Shown here: positions 22,376-35,131 of the stretch, in pieces
How the letters are laid out: each line of letters begins with the position of its first letter
Numbering within the stretch: the stretch's first letter is position 1
NCBI GenBank assembly: GCA_946699065.1
Contig: CAMPDV010000017.1
Coordinates: forward strand, 1,426,001-1,490,000
DNA length: 64,000 bases
Source: Loxodes magnus
Lineage: Eukaryota > Ciliophora > Karyorelictea > Loxodida > Loxodidae
Reading direction: 5' to 3'
The notes under the pieces: model-generated
Database searches by the model: none
Told to the model about the DNA's origin: nothing
Seen by the model: the letters and a program-made list of their open reading frames with translations, nothing else
Made by a program: the position numbers and the translations under genes

Positions 22376-23855
22376 TTTACTATACATTAGATTCATGCTT
22401 TACATATACTAAGGCTAAGTAACTAAAGTGAGATTTAGTGTAAAGTTCTTATTAATTTTTTAGAGTTTCTCTAAGAAGTAAGAAGACTGCTACTTGTTAA
22501 TTTATGCTGATTCACAAAGAGTTTGGGATTCCTTGAGAGTTTGTAGAATTAGTTTAAGATCCACTTTTTGGTTTTATTCCATTATTAGTTTTTAATTAAC
22601 TTTATTTCTATAATTATGCCTTATACTATATTCACGCTTCTATCTATTACTTTATACTAAACTTTTATATTAACTAAGAACTGCTGAAGAGTAGTTATTA
22701 TATACATTGCTTAATCAAATTTTGCTTTGCGTGTAGCTTGATAAAATCTAATGAATTAGGTATATGAAGATTTAAGGAATCTATACTTTGTAAAATGGTT
22801 TATAGTAAGCTTACCTATCTAGTAGCATACTTAAATATCGTTCAGTTATAAGGAACATCCAATGCTCTTATACTATTTGCTGTCTCTAATTCAGCTTCTT
22901 TAGATTTCCTTAGCTTAGATTATTTCTATTCATTTAAGTACCATTTTAGTTCTCAGACTTGCTAGATTGTAGAACTATTTCATTGATATCTTAACTGAAA
23001 AATATTGACTAGAAAGCTAATTTTTTGATAGCTTAAATTATAAAGACATTGAGCTAAAGCTAGGCTTTAATAAAAGGGTAGTATTCATTACTAGTCCAAT
23101 TTTTAAATGCTAAAGCTTATTAAATAATATTAAAGGTTAAGTATATTAAGAAGCATAAAGGAAATGAAGTTCGTAAATTAAGTTAATTGAAGACATATTT
23201 AGAAGACATAACAGTGCATGGAAGGAAACTTTAAGGCTTATAAAGATGAAAGATTTAAGAGATGCAAAAATTGCGCTTCTAAAAGAATGCAGAAGTAACT
23301 AAAAATTAAATCCTAAATACATAACCAAAGAGCTTTTATTAATTATGCTCTATCTTATATCTTGGTATATCTAAAGCTTCCTTAACTGTAGAAATCTAAG
23401 GATATTAATTGAACTTACCTACATAAACTGATTCTATTACTAAAATGGATTTCTAGTAGTTTGCTTTATTGAAATAGCTTAATTGTTAACTATATTTTAT
23501 AGTAGCTAAGCTATAATGAATTCTATGCGTTACCGTCTAAATTAAAATTAGTTAAGAGGATAGCTGAGAATATGAATAAAGGCTAGAATATAGAGTTAAG
23601 AAACTATATCCTACAATGGTTAAAAACTACCTTAGTAATAAGATATTTAAAATAGTTAGATTATTATCAACCCAAAAAACAGAAGCTATATAAAGGTAAA
23701 TCTTTAAGCTTTATATCCCTTGTAGTTTAACACCAATATAGACTAAAATGAGAGGCGAAATAGCAAGCATAAAGATTAACTTTTACAGATATGCTTACCT
23801 TAATAAGTTTAAGTATTACTACTTATAGTTATTTAATTAGCTTACTTGCTAATAA
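22376..23855. other. AT-rich intergenic region
   Basis: About 1.5 kb between divergent genes. A short motif near 23708 (CTTTATATCCCTTGTAGTTT) recurs in similar form at 27838, hinting at a dispersed repeat. No gene recognised. Confidence 0.4.
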
Positions 23856-24380
23856 ATGAACCTCCTTATAAACAGGCTTTATTAACATCGAGCTAAAATT
23901 AAAAGTTATACTTTAAAGTACTTTTCATTGAAAATCAGCTAATTTACTTTCTTCATATTAATAAGTTTCTCAGCTTAAATAGATATAAGCAAGCAATATG
24001 TTTTAGATCTTGAGACTATTGAATAATCTTTGAAAAAGCATTTGCTTCACTATATATTCCACTAAAGCCTTAGTTTGAGATCAAATAATTATATAGTGCC
24101 AACACTAGCAGAAGTTGAAGCATTTTAGATCACTATAATGAACTGAGATTATTCAAAGCATAAGCTTAGAAACTATTATAGTAACTAGCTTGTAAAAGAG
24201 AATATGGACTTATTTAGTATTATCAACAGGGAAAAAAGGAAACATATAGCTATATTTTCTTAATAAATATAGCACTTTTACATGAAGAGTAAGGATAAGA
24301 AAAAGAAATTGCAAAGTGAAGAGAAAGTAAAGAAAGGACAGGAAATGATTAAAATGCATGCATAATATATAAATTTATGA
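23856..24380 (+). CDS. Hypothetical small protein
   Basis: 174 codons from ATG (AATAAATG) to TGA, starting MNLLINRLYQHRAKIKSYTL. One internal TGA lies in TMNWDYSKHK. Residues about 28-40 (FTFFILISFSAQ) are hydrophobic. The rest is helical and polar (SLKKHLLHYIFHQSLSLRSN, TLAEVEAFQITMN, NREKRKHIAIFSQQIQHFY), ending in a Lys-rich KSKDKKKKLQSEEKVKKGQE block. No family recognised. The low TGA count and natural composition favour coding, but no homologue or motif proves it. Confidence 0.45.
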
Positions 24381-24931
24381 TATCTATAGTGACTAGAGAT
24401 CTATGAAGAATTATTAAAAAGCAGTATGTTTATACTTTGCATAACTGAATTGATTTAAATTAAAACTAAAATTGAATTTAGTTTTAATCTCAATAAGCCT
24501 TTTTTATTTTAAATCTAGGATAAATGCTAATAAAAAAGGGTATTATTTATATCATCAATTAGAACCTTTAATCTTAAATAAACTATACAAAATTAGTAAG
24601 GAAAGCTTAAAATCTCAGAATAGAAGGATGGATAATATCTTCTATTTTGTTTAATTGAAGTAGATAAGATAAAAAAGAAAGATGGATTACTAACTAATAT
24701 TATTGCATGATAAAAAGTGAGTAAAAACATTAACTTAAGAGTATTAAATCTATACTTCAGTTTCTTAGATTTGAATAGATGAATTAGCATATTTTATTTT
24801 GATAGATATGTTAGATAGGTATTAGGTATAAGTATGAATTGACTCATTGCAGGGTTTAATAGGATTAAAGATAAATTTATTGGTATAATTGAAATAGAAT
24901 GATAGTATAAAATAAGTATGATTTTATTATC
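24381..24931. other. AT-rich spacer between convergent genes
   Basis: No feature recognised. The short open frames at 24472-24654 and 24593-24790 overlap on opposite strands and show no domain. Confidence 0.4.
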
Positions 24932-25777
24932 TCAATTAGGCATGAAAAAGGTGTAGGCTGAAAAGAATAGGAAGAGAAAGCCACCTATGAAATTCATAGT
25001 TCTTTCTTGAATTTTTTCTCCTAACATTTTTCCTCCAATAACGGCAAGTCCAGTGCATACCGCATGTCCTAAAGTTCCTCCTATAAATACACCAATAGGT
25101 TCATTGACAGTTGCTATTGAGATAGTAGTTATCTAAGATCTGTCACCCCATTCTGCGAAAAATGTAATAGTGAAAGCTTCAAACAAAATTCTTTTTTTGC
25201 TTTTTTTGTATTTTACTTGTGTGTTGTCAACGTCTTTAGATCCATCAATAGCCTTTATACAATCTCTTTCTTCTATTTCTTTCTCTGCTTCAATCATTTC
25301 TTCGTTTGGTCCCTCATTCTAATATTTAAATATTTACCTTTTAATACCATGCCTCATAAAGTAGTTTTAAACCAAAAATTAAGAAAAGAACAACTGCAAT
25401 AATATTTGTGACTTCTTTTGGTAGTAAATAGGGAGCTGCATATCCCATAGAAGTAGATAAGAAGGTCATAAAAGCCAGAGCTAGCATAGCACCTGAATAA
25501 ATAATAGCTCTTGAATACTTCATTGCTAGTATAGCAGCGATGAACCATGTCTTTAAAATAATAAATCGCTTACCTTATCTCCAAGCTCAGAAGCTACATT
25601 AAGTAGGAAGGAGGCCATAAAGCCTGCGCTCATTGTACCTTCTTTCATTCAATCTTCCCAATCCCAATATTCTCCTTAGAAACCTTCTTTCTTAGGTAAA
25701 AATGTAGATATATCAGCGGTTGTTATAACAAACTGGGAAGGATCTTAAAATTTGCCCAAACTGCTTTCTATCTCCAT
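24932..25777 (-). CDS. GDT1: GDT1/TMEM165 family cation/proton exchanger
   Basis: 268 codons after removing two introns: 23 nt at 25573-25551 and 19 nt at 25337-25319. Both signature motifs of UPF0016 are present: SELGDKTWFIAAILAMKYSR in the first half and TFFAEWGDRSQITTISIA in the second. The first half continues GAMLALAFMTFLSTSMGYAA and the second GGTLGHAVCTGLAVIGGKML. Two three-helix repeats are joined by an acidic cytosolic linker (NEGPNEEMIEAEKEIEERD). The family moves Ca2+ and Mn2+ in exchange for H+ across Golgi or vacuolar membranes and supports glycosylation. The first intron splits the codon run exactly after SELGDK. It ends FFMPN at TGA. Confidence 0.92.
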
Positions 25778-26175
25778 TTATATAATTTTTAAATTAAGAA
25801 TGAAACTTTAACTTTATAAACTAAGGCAGTAGTTTCAAAAGGCAGTAATTTTATAGTTTCAATTGGCAAATTCATAAAAAGCTACTTAATTAATATAACT
25901 TAGTCTTATACCTATTAAGATGATACTTTTTAAAAGCACATTTTATAGTTAGAATCGACTTATGTATGCATCATGCTTTATAGCATCTAGAATGAAATAT
26001 CTTTGTGTAATGAGTTTAAACTGAAAGAGCTTATGTATGTGCTTTATTTGGTTAGCAACTGTCCTAATGGATAGTTAGCTTTTTATTATTTCCTTCATTT
26101 TATTAACTTTAATAGTTGTTACTGAAACTACTAGCAAAAAGCTCTTACATTAGGAACTGAGGTTACTATAAACTA

Positions 26176-27558
26176 ATGGAATAGGATTGGTTTATCTTTA
26201 AAGATCAAGTAGATATTTACGCTCCGAGAAGGATTTTAACAAGATTAGGATTTGGCTCTCACTAAGTTATTGTGATGTTTATTCTATCATTGCTGTTTTT
26301 AGCTTGTGGTGCTTAATTCGCTTTGCTTGCTTCATTGCGAGGAGTTATTTAAGATTATTTCGATTTATCAGAATTTTAGCTCGGAGTTACCTGTTCTTCA
26401 GAAGCTATCGGATTTTTAATGGGATGCTTAATTTGTATGAGAATATAAAGAAAGCTAGCTTGTATAGTTGGCAGTGTGATAATTATAATAATGACACTAT
26501 TCTGCTTATTAGTAGCTGGATTTTGAATTTAAAGCTTCAGTTTGTTTGCTTTTTCAAGAATAGCAGTAGGCTTAGGATATGGAATTATTACTCCTGCTTG
26601 CTTGCTTTTATTCCTTGATAACCTACCAGGGAAATATCACGCCTTTGGCGTATCATTTTTTTTCCTAATGACAACAATAGGCGCATTCCTTGCAGTGCTT
26701 ACTTCTGCATTACTTTTAGATTGGTAATGGGGTGATTATGACGACAAAAATTGGCAAATAGCAATTCTAGTTTGGCTGAGCTTTTTAATACTATCACTTA
26801 TTTTACTTCCTCTATTTGTTCCAGAAGGACCAGAATATGTAGTATTAGAACTTAACGAACCTTAAAATGCTATCGATATTTTAGAAGACATTTCTAAGAG
26901 AAATAAAAAGTCTCCTTTAAATGACTTTGAAAAGGACTAAATATATATATTGCAAGATGTTAAGAAACTGTTTTGGGACTACTTCAAAAGCGAAATGAGA
27001 ATGGGCATTCCATTATCTGTATGCATGATCATATTTAGTACTCATTTACTATCTTATGGGATAATGTTTATACTTCCTGAACATAGCGAAGACAATAATT
27101 AATTCAGAGATCTTATGCTAGGCTATGAATCTCAAGTTCCTTTAGTAATCATTTTGGCATTGAGTTTGTATAATGGATCGAGCCAATTTTTACTAGTATT
27201 TCTGATGTGTACTGCTATTGTATGCAGTACTTTTGCTGCAATGTATTAAGATAGTGTTATTCTACTCGAAATTCTAACTCAAGTTTCTTGCAAAGGAATC
27301 CTTCTAATTTGCTACGCTTACATACTGAGTTTAGAACCAATTTGCTTTAGAGACAAAATGTTCTTTATAATGTTTTTTTTTGGAATTGCAGGATTTGTAC
27401 TTTGCCCCTCTTTTGTTATTTGGGCACATAATCAGAGCGAAGAATTACCTTTTACAATTCTAAGTGCACAGATGTGTTTAAGTCTATTGGGCTACTTATT
27501 CACAATAAACTTCAGCTCTTCATACAACATGTTTGACCATCATCCTGGTAAAAAATGA
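26176..27558 (+). CDS. MFS transporter, SV2/SLC22-like
   Basis: 460 residues with no intron, ATG 26176 to TGA 27556-27558. About twelve hydrophobic segments are visible. An early acidic loop (QDYFDLSEFQLGVTCSSEAI) leads to GFLMGCLICMRIQRKLACIV, the loop-2/3 motif of the major facilitator superfamily. AFSRIAVGLGYGIITPACLL is the helix-4 motif, and FVPEGPEYVVLELNEPQNAI after helix 6 matches the PESPRWL-type motif of the sugar/organic-ion/SV2 branch. A long cytosolic loop divides the halves. One Trp (GFWIQSF) is TGA-coded. Substrate cannot be told from sequence; small organic ions or sugars are typical. Confidence 0.85.
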
Positions 27559-28578
27559 AAACTTCTTAATTTTTGGCTTATAATAATTTATTCCTTCACC
27601 TTATACTTTTATTTCCATCAATCTCATCTAACTAAATCTCAAATCCCATTTAAACTACTTAATAAAGCTATTTCTAGGATTTATAATTAGGTAGCTAATT
27701 TTATCTAGTAAGTAAATAAATTATATAACTGATTTAGCCTTCAAAATAATTAATTAGTTAAAATGGTTTAATAAACTAAGTTGAAATCAGCTCTCTGAAT
27801 ATTAAAAATCCCTTTAAGTAATATTATATATAGCTTAATCCCTTGTAGTTTGATAACAATCTTGTCACTGTTATAACTAGATTGACCATATAAAGCTAGA
27901 CTCTATTTCTTAAGTTGATAAGCTACTTTATATCCCTTCATTATTAATAGCATTAAACTTAGTGATATTAATATAATACACTGAGAGTATTTCCAAGCGT
28001 AGATCCTTATATTACTAGCATGTAGCAACTTACTATACTAGTTAAGTACTATTTTTACTTTGATAGCTAATAAAGCTATTAGCCTTCTGATTAATCATGC
28101 TTAAGTGATATCATTCCTTTATTAGCTTTCTTAGCTACTTTGATTCTTTCCAATGTATTAAATCTTTTAAACTGATAATGTGCATTTATAAGATATTAAT
28201 ACTATTCTCTCCCTTAGCCTACAAAATATTTTGAAGTAATACTTCTGAATCAAGCGTTAGATATGAACATTAGATAATAAGTGTGCTACTTATATTGCTT
28301 AGATGTAAAATTGAGGTTCTATATTTAAAAGCTTTACTATAGATTAACAAGCATTTGGAACTTCTATTAAGGAATCTATCTTCCAAGTAGAGAAAATAAG
28401 AAGCATCTTTGCTTTAGTTAAGCATTTTAGTTTTAGCTTAACAAGAAGAAATATAAGAGGAAGGCTTATAAGTATAAAGGGAGTTGTATAAGTAAATGAG
28501 ATAGTGATAGATATATGGATTTGACTAATTGTAAGTAAAAAGGAGATTAAGAAATAACTTATTTCACTTAAAATAAAA
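27559..28578. other. AT-rich intergenic region with possible dispersed repeat
   Basis: About 1 kb. CTTAATCCCTTGTAGTTTGA near 27838 resembles 23708. No gene recognised. Confidence 0.4.
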
Positions 28579-29094
28579 ATGGGTTCTTGTTGTTCACGGC
28601 ATTAAATGGCTTTTGAACCTATGAAAACAAGCGATAAGTCAGAAACAGCGACTATTCATGATTAAACAGAACGAGATAGTAACGAAAAGGTAGAAAAAGC
28701 TGGTTAGGATATTAATTAAAGCATACAATACATTTAGTCATCGTATAACTAGTAAATACTTAATATTTAAGAGGGAAAAACTGAGAAATTAATTGAAAAA
28801 GCTGAGGATACTGAACTCAAATCTTTATTGGATTTTATAGGTGAGGATACTACTCAACTTAGCAGATTTATAGAGGTCAAAGAGTAAAAGCCATTTAAAA
28901 GCAAGACAGTCAATGAAAAAAAGAACGAAGTAAAAGAAAATCAGACCAAGTAATCTGCTTTTACTCAAAAGGTTTAAAAGGGTTTAGTAAGTGAATTCTT
29001 AGATCTAAACGATGAAAATTTAATGGATCAAATAATTTCAGAGGAGTTTCCTTAAAAATAATTAAGTAAGGAAAAACTTATTTTTGTTAAATGA
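28579..29094 (+). CDS. Lipid-anchored acidic protein (MGSCC N-terminus)
   Basis: 171 residues from ATG (ATAAAAATG) to TGA. It opens MGSCCSRH: Gly2 with Ser3 fits N-myristoylation, and Cys4-Cys5 fit palmitoylation, so the protein is probably tethered to a membrane. The remainder is Glu/Lys/Gln/Ser-rich and looks disordered (TATIHDQTERDSNEKVEKAG, EDTTQLSRFIEVKEQKPFKS), with a mildly ordered C-terminus (LVSEFLDLNDENLMDQIISE). No internal TGA and no intron. No catalytic domain; a scaffold or adaptor role is inferred from the anchor alone. Confidence 0.65.
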
Positions 29095-29278
29095 TTTTAG
29101 AGTTAAGAATGCATACTTTTAAAATCAAAGAAATACTTATTCCTATAAATCTACCATATAGTTAATTCTAAGTTTCAGTAAATATTCCAAATAAATGCAT
29201 ACCCAAATAATTGGATATCTAAGGTAGCTTAAATAAGAAATCTAAGCTGAAAATATAATAATAAGGTACATAAAGGAG

Positions 29279-29440
29279 ATGAGTAGTTAAATTAGCCAAA
29301 ACTTAAGAGCTTTAAACTATAAATATCGTAAGGTTGAAGTTAAAAAAAGTATAGGGGAAAGTAAGTAAAGCTATGCTAGTACTATGGAAGAGAAAGTAAA
29401 ATTAATTAAAATAGCTTTGAATCACGGATTTTTACTTTGA
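29279..29440 (+). CDS. Possible 53-residue protein
   Basis: Short reading MSSQISQNLRALNYKYRKVE continuing to NHGFLL and TGA. Composition is plausible and there is no internal TGA, but nothing else supports it. The rest of the 29095-29705 gap shows no feature. Confidence 0.25.
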
Positions 29441-29705
29441 AGGACAGTTTAATTCTTTCTTACAAGCAGAAAGCAAATATATAGTAAGATTAGTGCTGAT
29501 ACTCCTCTTTTGAATAGATGCTACATAGTAAGTGGCAAATTAAATACTTGATAGGTTTAAATAATTTTAATAACCTAGTGAATAGTAAATAAATCAGCAA
29601 TGATAGGTTATAATCTAGCTATGAGTAAATAAACAAGGGTAGTTTAATAAGAGTATCTGAATTAATAATGGTATTATAGAGAATTAGATTTAAAGAGATT
29701 TTAAA

Positions 29706-31719
29706 ATGTGGAAAAGATTGATGGAACTTTCTTAAAATACAGACAAATTAAAGTACGAGGCTTAGAAGTACATTAGTAGAAAAAAATATTTTTTAAACAT
29801 GCAGTGGAACGAAGCTTTGAAAAAGTACTAGCAAGCATAGTAAAAGGTAACACAAAAGGCTAAGCAAAGCGTAAATCTTAATAATTTAAAGTAGTAAGTT
29901 AATAGGATAGATGAGTAAATCGTCAATAAGAGAGATTCATTCTAATAAAAAGTTAATTCGTCAATAAAAATTAGTGGAGGCTTCCTTCAGAAGTTGAAAA
30001 ATAGTATAATCAGCAAAGCTCCCTATGCACTAGTAAAAGGTACAAAAGATGTGAAAGATTTTACTAGAGATTATGTATCAAGCAGCTACTGAGAGACTAA
30101 ATACTCTTTGATGAGATGAAGAATCTAAAACAGAAAGTTCTTTCAGTACTATTTTAGTTCTTTTACCAAGGCATTTCATAAAACTAAAAGAAAGATTATT
30201 CTGCTATCTTTACTAGCAATCTTCGTATATGCAGTTGGAATTTCAGCCCCATAGGCTTATTTTCTATATAAAAAAGAAGCACTAGAAAACAAGGAGACTG
30301 AAAGGCTACAAAGAGAAAAAAGCAGTGGACTTAACTGAAAATTAAAAAAGGATAATTTAAATTTGAATATTATAAAGTAAAATGTTCTATCAGTTTAACA
30401 AGTACAGTTAAAAGCTACTTAGCTAAATAGCCTTAAGTAAAATAGATAGAATAGCAGTTGAGTTGTATGTAGGGAGTTAATGTAAGTTTTATTCTTACAC
30501 ACTTACTCGCAATTATTACTCTCCGTAATTAATTGCGATTTTTTTATTTAATTAGAACTACCCAGATGTATTGAGACAGCACATTTCTTACTGGAGTAAA
30601 GCAAAAATACCTTTTATTAAGCTTATTTAAACAAAATAAGAGCGATTGAAGAAGGAAATTCATAGAAGTGGATAGAGGCATAGGAAAAGATTTCGAAACT
30701 ATGCAGAGAGGAGTAGCATGTACTTGCAACTGTAAGTATTTCTAGTTAAGTTTACCTAAGCTAGAGAGTTGTACCATTTAAGTAAGGGCATTCCTGACAA
30801 GTAATAGAAAAAAATAATGCATCATTAGATGGCAGAGTGGTTTTTCAGTCTTGTTAGGCAGCATGACTACAGGCCTGCTTATTTATACTTAGGCTTTTTA
30901 TACTTAGAAGGCATTATTGTAGATAAAAATATTGACATTGCAACAGATTGATTTTCATTGGCTGCAAGTTATGACAATCCTATAGCATATTGGCAACTGT
31001 ATTAATTAGTCTAAGATGAAGAGCTTAAATAGCAGTATTTAAAAAAAGCAGCAGAACTTGGACTGTCAGAAGCTTAACACAACTTAGCTGTTATGTATAT
31101 GCAAAATTAAAATGCGAAGTTTGCCTTTGCATGGTTTTTAGAAGCAGGTTTTAATAATTTTGTACCTTCAATAATAAATCTAGCACTAATCTGGCTAAAA
31201 GGTAACGAATAAATCAAAAGAAATCCTTGGTTTGCCTAAGTATGAATACAGAAAGCTGAAGACTTAGTTAAGCTATAAAAAATCTAGGACTAGCAAATGA
31301 TAAAATAGATATAAGATCTAAGAAAGGAATGCGATGAGCAGGTAGAACTTAACAAGCCAAAGTATTGATTGATAAATGTTCTGATTATTTATTAATCTAA
31401 TAACTATAAAGCTTTAACATATAATTCTTCAGTTTTATAGAAATCAGCTTATTTTATAAGAGGACTAATACCTTTTTCTCACATATTTGACGTTTAAATT
31501 AGTACTTAATGGTCTTACTCTAAGAATAGAAAACTAGAGCTAAAATTAACTCTCCATCATATGTAATCTTAGAACTAGAAAGAGTGGTATAAATAGTTTC
31601 CTTTCTATTATAAGTTTTGAGAGACTAAGATTAACGGTCTAGAATAATAAGCAAACTATCATCTGAAGAAGTAATTTCTTAGTATATAAATAAGGTTAGA
31701 AAAGCCTTAGAGATATTGA
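29706..31719 (+). CDS. Membrane-anchored Sel1-repeat protein
   Basis: 664 residues if a 19-nt intron (GTTCTATCAGTTTAACAAG, 30384-30402) is removed; total length then divides by three. N-terminus MWKRLMELSQNTDKLKYEAQ is basic and helical, followed by KRKIILLSLLAIFVYAVGIS, a single membrane helix (about residues 160-180), then a long soluble part. Around residues 400-450, KKAAELGLSEAQHNLAVMYM and FAFAWFLEAGFNNFVPSIIN show the AxxxGxxxAxxNLxxxY pattern of Sel1-like repeats, helical pairs that scaffold protein complexes (for example in ER quality control). Several Trp are TGA-coded. The donor GTTCTA is weak, so the exact intron could differ. Confidence 0.55.
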
Positions 31720-31818
31720 ATTTGCTATTTAAATAAAAGTTGACAAGTAAGATACATAATATACATATATAATGACATACTCTATTTATAAATTACTAAA
31801 ATATTCTCTTATTACAAA

Positions 31819-32673
31819 ATGTCTTTAAGCTCATTTTTGCTTTTTTCCTTGATTATTTTCCTAACATCGTCAGAAAACTGCCCATAATGAAAGTGTAGCG
31901 ATGATATGGATGATCTTCATCCAAAATGATGCTTCAGATATAGCAAAACAGACAACTATGTTGTAAGTGCGTATCCTGAAGATCCAGGATGTCATTTGCT
32001 GCATTTCTACGATAATTCAGATACGAATTTAAATTCTCAATATAATTTAGATGCTCCTGCTGATATCTAAATTCTATTTAATACTACACTTTATGACAAA
32101 TTTTGTGGAGGAAAAAATTTCTATAAAGACATTATAGATTGCTCCAAATACTGTGATTGAACTGAAAATGCTACTCACTAGGGATGGGTTGAAAAATACT
32201 GACTGTGTGACTACTAGCAATTTTTAGCCGATTAATAAGCCCTTTTTAATTAATCTCTTAAGCAGAATTATTAACTATGTGAAAGTGATGACGAGTGTGC
32301 ATCTAATGAATGTTAATGTGTACCTAGCTTAGAAGGATATTCAAGATGTACTGCTTCTGTCTACGATAAAATATTTGAAATTTTTTTCCATAAGACTTGT
32401 AGCTTTAAAGAAAAAGATCAAAAATTCGCTTATAAATCATGCAAAGGCTACATTTATACAAAGTTAGCTCATTATATCATTTAGTTCTAGAACGAGACGA
32501 ATAGAGTTTAATTAGATTGCTTATACGAATATACAGACATTTCTGCTATTTTGTAAATAGTTGCTGAGATAGATCTAGAATTCTTCAAAGCAGAAATATT
32601 ATTTTATACAGTCATTGCAGCATTAGTGCTAGGATCTATATGCATAGTTTACAAGATACTATTGAAGGACTGA
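31819..32673 (+). CDS. Cys-rich type I membrane protein, paralogue of 18012-19112
   Basis: 284 residues ending at TGA 32671-32673. Signal peptide MSLSSFLLFSLIIFLTSSEN; then CPQWKCSDDM, matching CPVWKC of the paralogue. A Cys-rich ectodomain contains CDDE-type spacing and CESDDECASNECQCVPSLEG, matching SDCMSNACECVPSEDG. A helix YTVIAALVLGSICIVYKILL is followed by only KD and the stop. It lacks the Thr/Pro stalk of the paralogue. At least four Trp are TGA (CPQWKC, KWCF, CDWTEN, KYWLC), one of them inside the conserved motif, where the paralogue has TGG-type Trp spacing; this supports UGA as Trp. Function unknown; surface or secretory protein. Confidence 0.7.
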
Positions 32674-33336
32674 AGTTCTAATTCATTTTAATTATCAAAC
32701 TTCCTTTTTGATTGCTCTTTGTATAATCTTAAAATGCTTTGCTATAGAGAAGCTTTAATGATGAAGAATACTTTTATAGTAATCTTAGTTTCCAAAATCA
32801 ATTTAATGCATTAAATTAAGTTAGTTAGATTTATAACTTTCTATTTCATCTATTTCTTCAAGGACTTCTCTTGGATAGCTACATCCTAAGAAGTTAATGT
32901 TGTACCAGATGTTAGAAAGCTTCAAGGCTTCATCTTTTTATTTCCCCAACTTTATTGCCTTTATAAACACACTTTTCCTCTACTAGTAATGATCTTTAGT
33001 CTCTCATATCTCTTACTTAATTCCTTCGTTTTCTTAATCAGGCTGTGGCAAACTGTTCATGATATTTTATTAATTAAATAAATAAAAGGAAGAGCTTTAT
33101 TTAAATGGCTTAGCTATATCTTCCTTACTTTTAAACTGTCTTTGTCTATATTTAAAGTGTTTCTTTCCTTTATATAATAAGACCTTTATTTTAGATAAGA
33201 GACTGCTAGCAATCTGTCTCTGAATGGTTGACTTAACTTATAGTATAATTTAACTACCTTTTGATTTGAAATTTTCAATAGTATCTTTGCATAAATTTGC
33301 TAGAAAGTAAGTTCCTTAACTTAATAGTAGTTGATC
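32674..33336. other. Spacer between convergent genes
   Basis: Holds 3' flanks of the Cys-rich gene (plus) and TRIM-like gene (minus). The plus reading stays partly open after the TGA at 32671, so a read-through tail cannot be excluded. Confidence 0.4.
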
Positions 33337-34899
33337 TCATTTTAAGCACGTAACTTAGTTACTAAGCTGCAATATTTAATCTTCTGAGTATATAATAACC
33401 TAGAGTACCCTTGATTGTCTGTCTAAGTAGTAATTTAATTAGTTAATATATCTAGTTAAAAAGCAGGTATGAGGGATATTAGTATAGTTAGATAATTAAG
33501 CTATAATAGAGGTATTATAAGAAACTTATAAAGGTTACAGAAATTAATTAAGCTTTTCATTAAACTAAAACTTTAGCCCTAAAATGGGACCCTCCTGAAC
33601 GTTGGTCTAATTACTTTCTCTCTGTTGAAATTATAATTCTGAAAACTAAACTTTGATATTGTTAATTTCGATTGCTTCCTTGCAGCTTTCTCCATAATAC
33701 ATTTTCCCTCCTTTAAGTTTGATAACTATTCCATAAGAAACGTCTTTTTTTATTTAAGTTTGTCTGGAGAGTTCAATGTAGTTACTCTTTAAAGGCTAAA
33801 GTTTTACTTCATCTGCATGTAGATAAACCACAGTATCTGTATCTTTTTATCCTTCAACTACAAAAAATTCTTCTATGATTGTAGGATCGCTTGGAAAGGG
33901 ATGAGATACTACTATGCCCTTCAGAATGCAATCTTCTGTAAGTTAGAACGAAAGTCCATCATATCTATTAAAGTTCGTGAACCAGGGACTTTGAAGCTTC
34001 TCAAGATCGCATCTTAGGACATCTATATCCTTAAACTGCACAGGTGGTTGAATTTTTTCGACTTCTATTTTAAACTCAGCGCATTACTAGAGTTAAGGAA
34101 ATTGCAAGCCTTATTTCTTACTTATACCTCTTAACTCAGGGTATGGAGAGGCCTTAATGCACTGAACGATTTGTTATGCCTCTTTTAAGTACTTTAAAAT
34201 GCTAAAATAATCCTCTTAGACAAACTACAGATTCTTAAGCAACTAAATTTACCCATCTTCTGAAAAAATTTTCCCTTTAAGAATGTCTGATACTTAAGTC
34301 AGCTGTATTTTAGAGATTTTTATCTTCTCATTCATATTATTTTGTAGCATATCTATTCAAGATTAAGTTTGAAGCTATATGTCTTTTTCAAACTAAGCTT
34401 GCTCTTTAATAAGCTGATCTAAGTTATCCTGATAGTGTTGCTTCTTTTGTACAAGTATTTCTAGTTTCTTTTCAATCTGCTATGTCATATCTTTAGATTT
34501 TGTCTTCAGAATGTTTCTAGCAAGGTGTAAGTCGTAAACCTCTTGTGCATGGCTTCTATGCTTTCCAAACTTTACGCAAATAGAGCAGATAGATTCTAGA
34601 CAGAATAAGCAAGCCTAAGTTAGAGACTATTTAGGATGTAGCTAGCACTTTTTACTCTCTTACTTCTTCACTTCATTCATTTAGTTCAGAAAATTCAAGG
34701 TAGAGAAATGAGTAGGAATGACCTTAGCTTTCCTCCTATCAACTTTATTGCATATTGGACAATAAACAGTTAGCTTCTACTGCGCTACTTCCTCTAAGCA
34801 TACCTGACAAATAACATGTGAGCACTATAATCCTTTAGGTTGCCTATCTTTCTGGTTATAGGCTGCTTTGCAATGTGTACAGTTAGCAAATGAATTCAT
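33337..34899 (-). CDS. TRIM-like RING/B-box/coiled-coil/PHR ubiquitin ligase
   Basis: 520 residues without intron. A perfect C3HC4 RING: Cys7, Cys10, Cys26, His28, Cys31, Cys34, Cys47, Cys50. A perfect B-box: Cys85, His88, Cys97, Cys100, Cys105, Cys108, His114, His117. Residues about 125-215 are coiled coil (EKKLEILVQKKQHYQDNLDQ). The C-terminal region has DGLSFQLTEDCILKGIVVSH, YGIVIKLKGGKMYYGES and NVQEGPILGLKF, the strand order of a PHR domain. RING ligases of this plan dimerise through the coiled coil and use the last domain to choose substrates or bind microtubule-linked partners. After GLKF about 75 less convincing residues precede the first TGA, so the true end may be earlier by splicing. 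Confidence 0.82.
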
Positions 34900-35131
34900 A
34901 GTTTGAATTAATTATTAAAACTAGTAAGCAAAATATCATTGAAATAGCTCTTTAGCCTATAATTAAGACACTGCTTTAATAACTAAATCATTCTAATTAC
35001 TTTAAATATAGCATCAAACAGACTAACTATAGAGTATTACTTAACAGTATCCTTTATATTAGGTATCTAACATAATCTTAGCTTTATACTATAAAGTCTA
35101 TCTTAATATCTTCAACTTTTGCATTCTGGTA

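Noticed and set aside
24472-24790. Overlapping open frames on both strands
   Set aside because: No domain, low complexity, mutually antisense.
30544-30729. 61-codon minus-strand frame
   Set aside because: Antisense to the Sel1-repeat gene, whose frame carries the real motifs.
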